Made by a program: the position numbers and the translations under genes
Origin: DAOSCP01 sp035379625
GTDB taxonomy: Bacteria; Bacteroidota; Ignavibacteria; Ignavibacteriales; DAOSCP01
Assembly: GCA_035379625.1 (NCBI GenBank)
Contig: DAOSVM010000027.1
Coordinates: 1-31,614 of the forward strand
Reading direction: 5' to 3'
Length of the DNA: 31,614 nt
Shown here: positions 8,230 to 15,125 of the stretch, in pieces
How positions within the stretch are numbered: position 1 is the stretch's first letter
Layout of the letters: every line of letters starts with the position of its first letter
Notes under the pieces: model-generated
Told to the model about the DNA's origin: nothing
Databases searched by the model: none
The model's input: only the letters and a program-made list of their open reading frames with translations

Positions 8230-8256
8230 AGCTCTCTTAAAAAGGGAGCTCTTTTT
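8230..8256 (+). terminator. Intrinsic terminator of fumC
   Basis: AGCTCTCTT (8230-8238) pairs with AAGGGAGCT (8242-8250), with one G-T wobble and a 3-nt loop, followed by CTTTTTT. The repeat head at 8258 begins one base after the T-tract. Confidence 0.85.
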
Positions 8257-8257
8257 G

Positions 8258-8337
8258 GCTCAGACAGTATAAGCATAGCCCCTTGCGGCTTTTGCCAAGC
8301 CGCAAGGGGCAGCGGGCCGAAGGCCCGAAAAAATTTT
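8258..8337 (+). repeat. Dispersed hairpin repeat, copy A
   Basis: Head GCTCAGACAGTATAAGCAT (8258-8276) is followed by a 14-bp perfect stem (8278-8291 with 8297-8310, loop TTGCC), a second stem CGGGCC/GGCCCG (8313-8318 with 8322-8327, loop GAA) and AAAAAATTTT. It is far richer in GC than the surroundings. Copy E has the same two-hairpin type. I do not recognise the family. Confidence 0.85.
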
Positions 8338-8412
8338 GCCACCGATTTCAATAGGTGGCAAAAATAAATGTAGGGTGGCATTGATATGCCACCTTTTTGG
8401 CATTGAATGCCA
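8334..8412. repeat. Chain of three hairpins built on GGTGGCA/TGCCACC
   Basis: Three inverted repeats follow each other: TTTTGCCACC with GGTGGCAAAA (8334-8343, 8354-8363), GGTGGCAT with ATGCCACC (8374-8381, 8386-8393) and TGGCAT with ATGCCA (8398-8403, 8407-8412). Because they share the core GGTGGC/GCCACC, arms of the first two can also pair with each other. The array lies inside the unit bounded by repeat copies A and B. No protein-coding content is credible here. Confidence 0.8.
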
Positions 8413-8470
8413 CATAGGTAGCGCATGAAGATAGCAAATTTATAAAGTTTAGATTTAAATTAAAAGGTTT

Positions 8471-8535
8471 CTTTATTTTGGGGCGTCAGCCTGCCAGCGA
8501 GCGTAGCGAGCTGGATATGCTTACACCGTCTGAGC
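8471..8535 (-). repeat. Dispersed hairpin repeat, copy B
   Basis: On the minus strand the head GCTCAGACGGTGTAAGCAT (8535-8517) is followed by a stem CCAGC/GCTGG (8514-8510 with 8498-8494) enclosing an inner GC/GC stem, then GGC-TGAC-GCC (8491-8482) and an A-rich tail. The first hairpin has the same layout as copy C. The head is identical to that of copy D. Confidence 0.85.
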
Positions 8536-8550
8536 TAATGATGAGTATCT

Positions 8551-8594
8551 TTAAAATAATAAAGGCAAGCTCTCTTACGCTCGCCTGCCTTTAT
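8551..8594 (-). terminator. Terminator-like hairpin after pepD
   Basis: Read on the minus strand, ATAAAGGCA (8594-8586) pairs with TGCCTTTAT (8567-8559), with an inner AGC/GCT pair, and the hairpin is followed by TATTATTTT-like T-rich sequence. It lies about 20 nt after the pepD stop. Confidence 0.65.
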
Positions 8595-8612
8595 CTAAAC
8601 CAAAATTGAGAC

Positions 8613-10082
8613 CTATTTTGCTAGTTCTTTTAATATATTTTTCAATAATTCATAATATTTAGGTACAGATTCTATATTTAATTTTTCGTCTGGAGAATGA
8701 ACGTTATGCATTGTAGGCCCAAATGATATCATATCCATACCAGGATATTTTGCGCCAATTATGCCACATTCAAGACCAGCATGTATAGCTTCAATTTTAG
8801 GTTTTGCATTTTCTAACTTTTCGAAAGAATTTACTGCAACTTTTAAAACATTTGAATCTAAATTAGGTTGCCAAGCAGGATAGCCATCACCAACTTGTAA
8901 TTCACAACCTCCTAATTCGAAAATTGCCTTTACAGAGTTATAAATGTAATTTTTGGCAGGTTCAACCGAGCTTCTTTGACTTGTACCGATAATGATTTTA
9001 TCTTTATCAGATACTATTGTAGCAAGATTCGTAGATGTTTCTACTAAACCTTCAATATCTGGGCTCATTGAGATAACACCATGCGGAAGAGCAAGTAAAA
9101 TTCTTATTAATTTTAATGTCAATTCTTTAGTATATACTTGGTTACTACCATTTTTAGAAGTCATTGATACTTTTAAATCACCATCATTTTTCTTATACTC
9201 TAATAAAGCTTCTTTAATGAATTCATCTACTAAAGTTTTAATTTTAATTTCATCTTCTTTTTTAATATAAAGAGTAACTTCTGCTTCTCTTGGAATTGCA
9301 TTATGCTTGCTTCCACCAACCATATCAGAAATATAAAATTCAATATTATTAGTTAAAAGTTTATTGAGAAATCTTGCGAGTAATTTAATTGCGTTTGCTC
9401 TACCAATTTTAATATCTAAGCCGGAATGGCCTCCTTTTAAGCCTGAAATCATTAATTCATATGCTTGGAATTCAGATGGAAGTGTAGTAAATTCTGTATT
9501 TAAAACGCCTTTAGTATCTTGCCCACCAGCACAACCAACAAAAAAAGTACCATGTTCTTCTGAATCAAGATTCAATAAAATTCTTCCTTTAACAAAGTCT
9601 GGTGATAATACTTGAGCACCAGTTAAGCCTGTTTCTTCATCAACAGTAAATAATAATTCTAAAGGGCCATGTACAGCTTCTTTATCGAAAGCAATTGCTA
9701 AAGCTGAAGCAACCCCTATACCATTATCTGCCCCTAAAGTTGTTCCTTTAGCTTTAACATAATTTCCATCAATATATACATTAATTGGTTGATTATCAAA
9801 ATCAAATTCAACGTCTTTATTCTTTTCACAAACCATGTCAACATGGCCTTGCAAAACTACAATTGGTTTATTTTCATAACCTGGTGTTGCTGGAATTCGG
9901 AAGATAATATTTCCTAAAGAATCTTCAGAATAATCTATCGAATTATTTTTAGCAAGGTTTCTCAAATATTCCCTTACCTTCTCTTCCTTTTTAGAAGGTC
10001 TTGGAATCTGTGTTAATTCAAAGAAAAATTTCCAAACTAATTCTGGTTTTAGTGAGGCTAGAGGAGAATTTTTAAAATCCAT
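8613..10082 (-). CDS. pepD: Cytosolic nonspecific (Xaa-His) dipeptidase, M20C family
   Basis: PepD is a two-zinc aminoacyl-histidine dipeptidase that hydrolyses dipeptides in the cytoplasm. The 489 residues match the family. Expected metal and catalytic residues are visible: H80 and D82 (LQGHVDMV), D119 (LGADNGIG), E149/E150 (TVDEETGL), D173 (NLDSEE) and H462 (HNVHSPDE). The HAGLECG segment near residue 435 is also typical of M20C. No signal peptide is present. ATG 10082 has a GGAG site 7 nt upstream. The gene is monocistronic, convergent with fumC and divergent from pcm (118-bp gap). Confidence 0.95.
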   Translation of the reverse strand: MDFKNSPLASLKPELVWKFFFELTQIPRPSKKEEKVREYLRNLAKNNSIDYSEDSLGNIIFRIPATPGYENKPIVVLQGHVDMVCEKNKDVEFDFDNQPINVYIDGNYVKAKGTTLGADNGIGVASALAIAFDKEAVHGPLELLFTVDEETGLTGAQVLSPDFVKGRILLNLDSEEHGTFFVGCAGGQDTKGVLNTEFTTLPSEFQAYELMISGLKGGHSGLDIKIGRANAIKLLARFLNKLLTNNIEFYISDMVGGSKHNAIPREAEVTLYIKKEDEIKIKTLVDEFIKEALLEYKKNDGDLKVSMTSKNGSNQVYTKELTLKLIRILLALPHGVISMSPDIEGLVETSTNLATIVSDKDKIIIGTSQRSSVEPAKNYIYNSVKAIFELGGCELQVGDGYPAWQPNLDSNVLKVAVNSFEKLENAKPKIEAIHAGLECGIIGAKYPGMDMISFGPTMHNVHSPDEKLNIESVPKYYELLKNILKELAK

Positions 10083-10200
10083 AATAACTCCAAAAATTAT
10101 ATTATTAAAAAACTATAATTAAGAAACTACAATTTATAAAAAATAATGAAAAAAAATAAAAATTTTATTATATTTTAAGTTTAAATTATTATAGATTTTC

Positions 10201-10836
10201 ATGTACGAAATTCAAAGAAAAGACTTAGTTAAAGAGTTATATAATAAAGGTATAATAAATCCCAAAGTTTTAAAAGCTTTTTATGAAGTAGAAAGACATC
10301 TATTTGTACAACCATCATTCGAACACTTAGCCTATGAAGATAAGGCCTTACCAATAATGTATGGTCAAACAATATCTCAACCTTATACAGTTGCTTTTAT
10401 GACCCAGTTACTTGACGTTCAACCAGATGATAAAATTTTAGAAATTGGTACTGGTTCAGGTTATCAAGCGGCTATTTTAGCAAAATTAGGAGCAAGAGTA
10501 TTTACTATTGAACGAATTATAGATTTACAAATTGAAGCTCAAAAAAAATTTGATAGATTAGGCTTAAAAGTAATATCACGTTTTGGAGATGGTACCTTAG
10601 GTTGGCCTGAATATGCACCTTTCGACTCAATCATTGTTACTGCTGCTGCCCCAAAACTTCCTTCAACCTTATTGTACCAAATTAAAATTGGCGGAAAAAT
10701 TGTTATTCCGATTGGCGATTTGAATTTCCAGATTATGACAAAAATTGTCAGAACTTCAGAACATGAATTTGAACAATATAATTATGACACATTTAAATTT
10801 GTACCTTTAATTGGGAAAGAAGGTTGGGAAAAGTAA
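10201..10836 (+). CDS. pcm: Protein-L-isoaspartate O-methyltransferase
   Basis: Pcm methylates isoaspartyl residues that arise in damaged proteins, starting their repair, with S-adenosylmethionine as donor. The 211-residue protein has the conserved front segment PIMYGQTISQPYTVAFMT (about residues 51-68, with the substrate-site Ser59), the SAM motif ILEIGTGSGYQAA (79-91) and RFGDGTLGWPEYAPFDSI further on. No ribosome binding site is visible; TATTAT (10187-10192) lies 8 nt before the ATG, so a leaderless message from that promoter is possible. miaA follows with a 13-nt overlap. Confidence 0.94.
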   Translation: MYEIQRKDLVKELYNKGIINPKVLKAFYEVERHLFVQPSFEHLAYEDKALPIMYGQTISQPYTVAFMTQLLDVQPDDKILEIGTGSGYQAAILAKLGARVFTIERIIDLQIEAQKKFDRLGLKVISRFGDGTLGWPEYAPFDSIIVTAAAPKLPSTLLYQIKIGGKIVIPIGDLNFQIMTKIVRTSEHEFEQYNYDTFKFVPLIGKEGWEK

Positions 10837-11723
10837 TTGTCATTATAGGTCCTACAGCTTCTGGAAAAACAGAACTTAGCATCAAAATTGCTAAATTATT
10901 AAATACCGAAATTATTTCCGCTGATAGTAGACAATGTTATAAATATTTAAATATTGGAACTGCTAAACCTACAATCGAAGAACAAGAAGGAATAACTCAT
11001 CATTTTATCGATTGCTTTGAACCAGATTATCGATTTACAGCTGGGATGTTTGCTAAACAAGCAAATGAAATTATCAATAAACTTTTACAACAAAATAAAA
11101 ACCCTATTATTGTTGGTGGTTCAGGATTATATATAGAAGCACTTATTGATGGTCTACAAGATAGTTGTGATTATGATCCTATTTTGCGTAATCGTTTATT
11201 GAGAGATCTTAATTTATATGGCACAAAATTCCTTTATAATCAATTAGAAATTGTAGATCCGGATTATGCTTCGAGAATTTCGTCGAATGATTGGAGAAGA
11301 ATCCTTAGAGCATTAGAATTTTATTATCTCGCTCAAAAAACATTTTCTTCCTTAAAAAAGGAAATGACTTCTTTACATGATTTTGTGATTATTAATATTG
11401 TTAGAGAAAGGTCGTTACTATATGAAAGAATAAATTCCAGAGTAGATAAAATGATGAAAGAAGGCTTAATAGACGAAGTTAAAAGGATTTTGGATATGGG
11501 ATACAGTAAAGAATTAAATTCTTTAAATACTGTTGGATATAAAGAAATTATAGAATATCTAGATGGCAAAACTGATTTATATTCAGCTGTCGAAAAAATA
11601 AAAAAAAATACTCGAAATTATGCTAAAAAACAAATTACCTTCTTTAAAAAATTCGAAGATAGAAGTTTGAATATAAATCCCGATTATCAAAGATTAGATT
11701 TTATTAGTGATATACTAAATTAA
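10824..11723 (+). CDS. miaA: tRNA dimethylallyltransferase
   Basis: MiaA transfers a dimethylallyl group to A37 of tRNAs that read codons starting with U. The P-loop GPTASGKT is at residues 9-16, followed by the ISADSRQCYK segment with the catalytic-region Asp34, NIGTAKPT, THHFID and GGSGLYIEAL. The 299-residue length is typical. The start codon is probably TTG 10824, inside pcm, since no ATG lies near and the protein must begin just before KVIVIIGPT; the exact start is uncertain. The stop TAA 11721-11723 directly abuts the stop of the convergent regulator gene, leaving no room for a terminator. Confidence 0.93.
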   Translation: MGKVIVIIGPTASGKTELSIKIAKLLNTEIISADSRQCYKYLNIGTAKPTIEEQEGITHHFIDCFEPDYRFTAGMFAKQANEIINKLLQQNKNPIIVGGSGLYIEALIDGLQDSCDYDPILRNRLLRDLNLYGTKFLYNQLEIVDPDYASRISSNDWRRILRALEFYYLAQKTFSSLKKEMTSLHDFVIINIVRERSLLYERINSRVDKMMKEGLIDEVKRILDMGYSKELNSLNTVGYKEIIEYLDGKTDLYSAVEKIKKNTRNYAKKQITFFKKFEDRSLNINPDYQRLDFISDILN

Positions 11724-13085
11724 TTATTTCTTTGCGACTTTAACCCTTACAAGATTTGTTATTTTGTCATTATGTGTTCTTTTCCAAACTCTTAAAAATT
11801 CCAATTCGTGTTTTGTTATTTCGGTATAAGCAGAAATAAGTTTAACACCACTATCCGTAATAATATCGTCTAATACTACCAAGCCTTCAACTAGTTGGTC
11901 CAAATGACATTTAAATATAAAACTATTTTTATCTATATTGTCATGCCTTTTTTGAGCTTCGGCTTCTTCTATTTGATTCATTTGTTCTTGTAAAAGCTTA
12001 TCTAAAGGACTAACAACTTTTGAAGGTTGTGTAAAATCAAATTTCTCTTTTAGTTCTACTTCATTTGGTGAAATATGGTATTGCAACAATGTATTAATAA
12101 TATCAATATCATATTTAGATGAAACATTAGACATGCTCTTTAATAGAACTTCAAGATTTTGAGCTGCTGAGCTTAATTTAATTAAATCATATAATATACG
12201 CAATAATCGTGAACCAAACGGGATAAATTTACCATTCATAAAATCAAAACTTGGTTCACCACTTCCATCATAATTTTTTTGATAATACTTAATTATTCTT
12301 GCTACTTGATCAAGTTTTGGTATAGTTTCCAACATTTTAGCAGCAAGTAGGTGGTGATTGTTTGCAGAAGGTATTTTTGATATAGCAGCTAATCCATTTT
12401 TTTGAATTTGTGCTTGTGTTTCACTTGGTAAAAGTGTTATTCCAAGATTTAATAATTTTGCAGCAAATTTAATTAAAATTTTCTCTTCATCACTTACGTT
12501 TGTAAATAAAGGTAGATAAATTTCAAGCAATTTAGTTAACTTCTCAGATTGTTCAGCAGCCTCATTATTTACTTTACTTATAAAATTACTAAATAAATTA
12601 ACAATTTCTGATAATGTACCTTCAAAAAGCTCTTTTAATAATAAATTCTTGTTTGATAGTTCGACAAATAAATATTGATTTTCTAATTTTAAGTTGTATT
12701 TTCCAATATAATAACTTATTTGCCTAATTAATTCTGCATTGTTCCAGGGCTTTTGAATATATTGACTAATACCACCTCTATTAATTGCCTCAAGGGCTTC
12801 ATTTAGGTCATTATATCCTGTAATTAATATTCTAATAGTATCAGGATGTATTGATTTGACTATTTCTAAAACTTCGTGTCCACTTCTACCTTGCATTCTC
12901 TGGTCTGAAAGTACTACTGCAAAAGGACCATGTTCTCTTAAATAACCTTCAACCTGTAACGGATCATCTAATAAATGCAATTCATAATTATGTTTTCTAA
13001 ATAATGCTTTAAAAGCTTCTAATAATGTTCGTTCATCATCTACATATAAAATCTTTGTATTTCTTGTAAAATTTATTCCTTCCAT
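11724..13085 (-). CDS. Response regulator with degenerate HD-GYP-like output domain
   Basis: The N-terminal receiver domain (about residues 9-128) is intact: D16 and D17 for metal, phospho-acceptor D61 in LSDQRM, and K112 in QKPWN, as in RpfG-type regulators. The second half aligns with an HD-GYP domain, but the catalytic residues are lost: HDIGK is LLNLG (211-215), the HHE motif is YYQ (267-269) and the GYP motif is DGSGEP (273-278), while the IPxxxR segment remains. HD-GYP domains normally hydrolyse cyclic di-GMP; this one probably cannot and may bind a ligand or partner. Residues 330-453 contain a helical linker (LLQEQMNQIEEAEAQ) and an unrecognised C-terminal part. It stands alone, divergent from nusB by 98 bp; its kinase is unknown. 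Confidence 0.85.
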   Translation of the reverse strand: MEGINFTRNTKILYVDDERTLLEAFKALFRKHNYELHLLDDPLQVEGYLREHGPFAVVLSDQRMQGRSGHEVLEIVKSIHPDTIRILITGYNDLNEALEAINRGGISQYIQKPWNNAELIRQISYYIGKYNLKLENQYLFVELSNKNLLLKELFEGTLSEIVNLFSNFISKVNNEAAEQSEKLTKLLEIYLPLFTNVSDEEKILIKFAAKLLNLGITLLPSETQAQIQKNGLAAISKIPSANNHHLLAAKMLETIPKLDQVARIIKYYQKNYDGSGEPSFDFMNGKFIPFGSRLLRILYDLIKLSSAAQNLEVLLKSMSNVSSKYDIDIINTLLQYHISPNEVELKEKFDFTQPSKVVSPLDKLLQEQMNQIEEAEAQKRHDNIDKNSFIFKCHLDQLVEGLVVLDDIITDSGVKLISAYTEITKHELEFLRVWKRTHNDKITNLVRVKVAKK

Positions 13086-13183
13086 ATCCTACTCAGTATT
13101 TTTAAAATTATTTTATTCGATTATAGTAAATATAAAAAAAAATTCTTATATTTATAAAAATAATTAAAATTTTTTCAAAATAT

Positions 13184-13651
13184 ATGCCAAATAAAAGACA
13201 TCTTGTTAGAGAAACCGTTCTTTCACTTTTATATACTTATGAATTCAATAAAGAAAATTATTTTGAATTTGTAAAAGATAAAATTAAAGATTTCGATCAA
13301 AATAATCAGGATTTTGCAAATAAACTTATCAATAAAACAATTCTCCAAATTAAAGATTTCGATTCAATTATCAATTCTAAACTCAACAAATGGGAACTAG
13401 ATCGTGTTCCTGTAATAGATCGTATCATAATAAGAATGGGTATCTGTGAAATTATGCATTTCGAAGATATTCCTCCTAAAGTTACTATTAACGAAATGAT
13501 AGAATTAGCAAAAGAATATTCAAACGAAAAATCGTCCAAGTTTGTAAATGGTATTTTAGATTCTTTCCTTAATGACCTTCAAAAAAACAATCAACTTAAT
13601 AAAACAGGAAGAGGATTGATTGAGCAATCCCTCAATAAGAAAAATAAGTAA
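13184..13651 (+). CDS. nusB: Transcription antitermination protein NusB
   Basis: NusB binds boxA RNA with NusE (S10) in the antitermination complex of rRNA operons. The 155-residue, all-helical protein begins with the typical RHLVRETVLSLLYTYEF and ends in the conserved block NKWELDRVPVIDRIIIRMGICEI, PPKVTINEMIELAKEYSNEKSSKFVNGILD. The last 25 residues are a Lys/Asn-rich tail that overlaps the transporter gene by 32 nt. No ribosome site is visible before ATG 13184. The fit with the family is strong over residues 1-130. Confidence 0.93.
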   Translation: MPNKRHLVRETVLSLLYTYEFNKENYFEFVKDKIKDFDQNNQDFANKLINKTILQIKDFDSIINSKLNKWELDRVPVIDRIIIRMGICEIMHFEDIPPKVTINEMIELAKEYSNEKSSKFVNGILDSFLNDLQKNNQLNKTGRGLIEQSLNKKNK

Positions 13652-14867
13652 TTTTTTTTCTCGAAATAAAAGTATTATAGCTTGGTCTTTTTATGATTTT
13701 GCTAATACATCTTTTTCTATAGTTGTTGTTACATTCGTATATGCAATTTATTTTAAAGAAATTGTTTGTTCAAATTTACCAATTGGGGATTTTTATTGGA
13801 GCCTTGGAACAGCAATTTCAATGCTAATTACTGCTATTATCAGTCCAATATTGGGCGCTATTGCTGATTATAATTCAGGGAAAAAAAGATTTCTATTTAT
13901 CTTTACTTTAATTTGTGTTATTTCAACTTCACTACTTACAAACATTCATAGAGGTGATATTTTTCTAGGTTTGCTTTTCTTTATCATCGCTAACATAGGT
14001 TTTGAAGCTGGTTTAGTTTTCTATGATGCTTTTTTACCGGAGATTACAACTCCTAAAAATTTTGGTAGAGTTAGTGGTTATGGATATGCTTTAGGATATT
14101 TAGGTTCATTTATTTCACTTATATTCACTTTTTATCTTATTCAATTAAACAAAATTAACTTAACATTTCTTATATCTTCAATTTTCTTTTTAACCTTTTC
14201 ATTACCATTATTTATTATAATCAAAGAAAAAAATAAAAAAAATTCTAGTAAAACTTCCTTAATAAATATTGGAATAAATAGAGTAATTGTAACTATAAAA
14301 AACTTAAAGTATTTAAAAAATTTGTCTCTTTTTTTGTTATCTTTCTTCTTCTTTATTGAAGGTGTTAATACTGTAATTTATTTCGTCGGTAATTTTGCTC
14401 AATCTACATTGCATTTTACAAAATTAGAACTTTTATACTTTTTTCTTATAACACAATTAACAGCTCTTTTGGGTGCTGTAGTTTTTGGTATCTTGGCAGA
14501 TAATATTGGCAAAAAGAAAACTTTACTTATTACACTTTTTATCTGGTTAATAGTAATTCTCGCCGTATTTCTTTCACAAGATATTAAAATATTTTATTTA
14601 ATAGGATCAATTGCCGGAAGTGTTATGGGGGCAACTCAATCAGTAAGTAGAAGTTTAATGAGCTCACTTGTACCAGATGATAAAAAAACAGAGTTTTTCG
14701 GTTTTTATTCTTTTTTCGGAAAGAGTTCTGCTATCATTGGACCTTTAACATTTGGATATATAAGCTATATTACAAAAAGTCAAAGACTTGCAATATTATC
14801 CCTTCTATTCTTTTTTATCATTGGAACGATAATTTTATTTTTTGTCAAAGAGAAAAATAATAACTAA
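13620..14867 (+). CDS. MFS transporter, UMF1 (Atg22-like) family
   Basis: This is a 415-residue integral membrane protein with about 12 membrane segments. Its start, SIIAWSFYDFANTSFSIVVV, is the hallmark of the UMF1/Atg22 branch of the major facilitator superfamily (Trp-x3-Asp-x-Ala-Asn at the first helix). The loop after helix 2 has GAIADYNSGKKRF and the second half repeats it as GILADNIGKKKT, the A-motif of MFS carriers. Substrates of bacterial members are mostly unknown. Start is TTG 13620, since AGGAAGAGG lies 4-5 nt upstream and no ATG fits; the gene overlaps nusB, suggesting coupled translation. A repeat (copy C) begins 9 nt after its stop. Confidence 0.87.
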   Translation: MSNPSIRKISNFFSRNKSIIAWSFYDFANTSFSIVVVTFVYAIYFKEIVCSNLPIGDFYWSLGTAISMLITAIISPILGAIADYNSGKKRFLFIFTLICVISTSLLTNIHRGDIFLGLLFFIIANIGFEAGLVFYDAFLPEITTPKNFGRVSGYGYALGYLGSFISLIFTFYLIQLNKINLTFLISSIFFLTFSLPLFIIIKEKNKKNSSKTSLINIGINRVIVTIKNLKYLKNLSLFLLSFFFFIEGVNTVIYFVGNFAQSTLHFTKLELLYFFLITQLTALLGAVVFGILADNIGKKKTLLITLFIWLIVILAVFLSQDIKIFYLIGSIAGSVMGATQSVSRSLMSSLVPDDKKTEFFGFYSFFGKSSAIIGPLTFGYISYITKSQRLAILSLLFFFIIGTIILFFVKEKNNN

Positions 14868-14876
14868 TTATATATT

Positions 14877-14938
14877 GCTCAGACGGTATAAGCATGCCCG
14901 CTCGCTTTGCTTGCGGGTAGGCTAAAGCCTAAAAATTT
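14877..14938 (+). repeat. Dispersed hairpin repeat, copy C
   Basis: Head GCTCAGACGGTATAAGCAT (14877-14895) is followed by CCCGC/GCGGG (14897-14901 with 14913-14917) enclosing an inner GC-TTT-GC stem, then AGGCT/AGCCT (14919-14923 with 14926-14930) and AAAAATTT. It is a solo copy: I found no inverted partner in the 14868-15125 gap. The rest of that gap is plain AT-rich sequence. Confidence 0.85.
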
Positions 14939-15125
14939 ACATATAAAAAAAATCTTTATAATAAAATAAAATTATAATATTCAATTAAAAAATTAATTAA
15001 AATTCCTCAAATATAAATAATCCTAATTCAAAAAATGAATTTAATAAAGCCGGATAAAAAATATATAACTGTTAAAAATATATTAGTTGAAAATGTTTAG
15101 AGATGATAATATAAAGAATTGTAAA

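Noticed and set aside
8151..8426. Minus-strand open frame of 91 codons across the fumC end and repeat region
   Set aside because: It is antisense to fumC and crosses the terminator and GC-rich hairpins; composition follows the repeats and there is no ribosome site or known motif.
14877..14938. Repeat hairpins as intrinsic terminators
   Set aside because: The hairpins are followed by an A-tract in head orientation; in the other orientation the T-tract precedes them. True terminators lie separately beside copies A and B.
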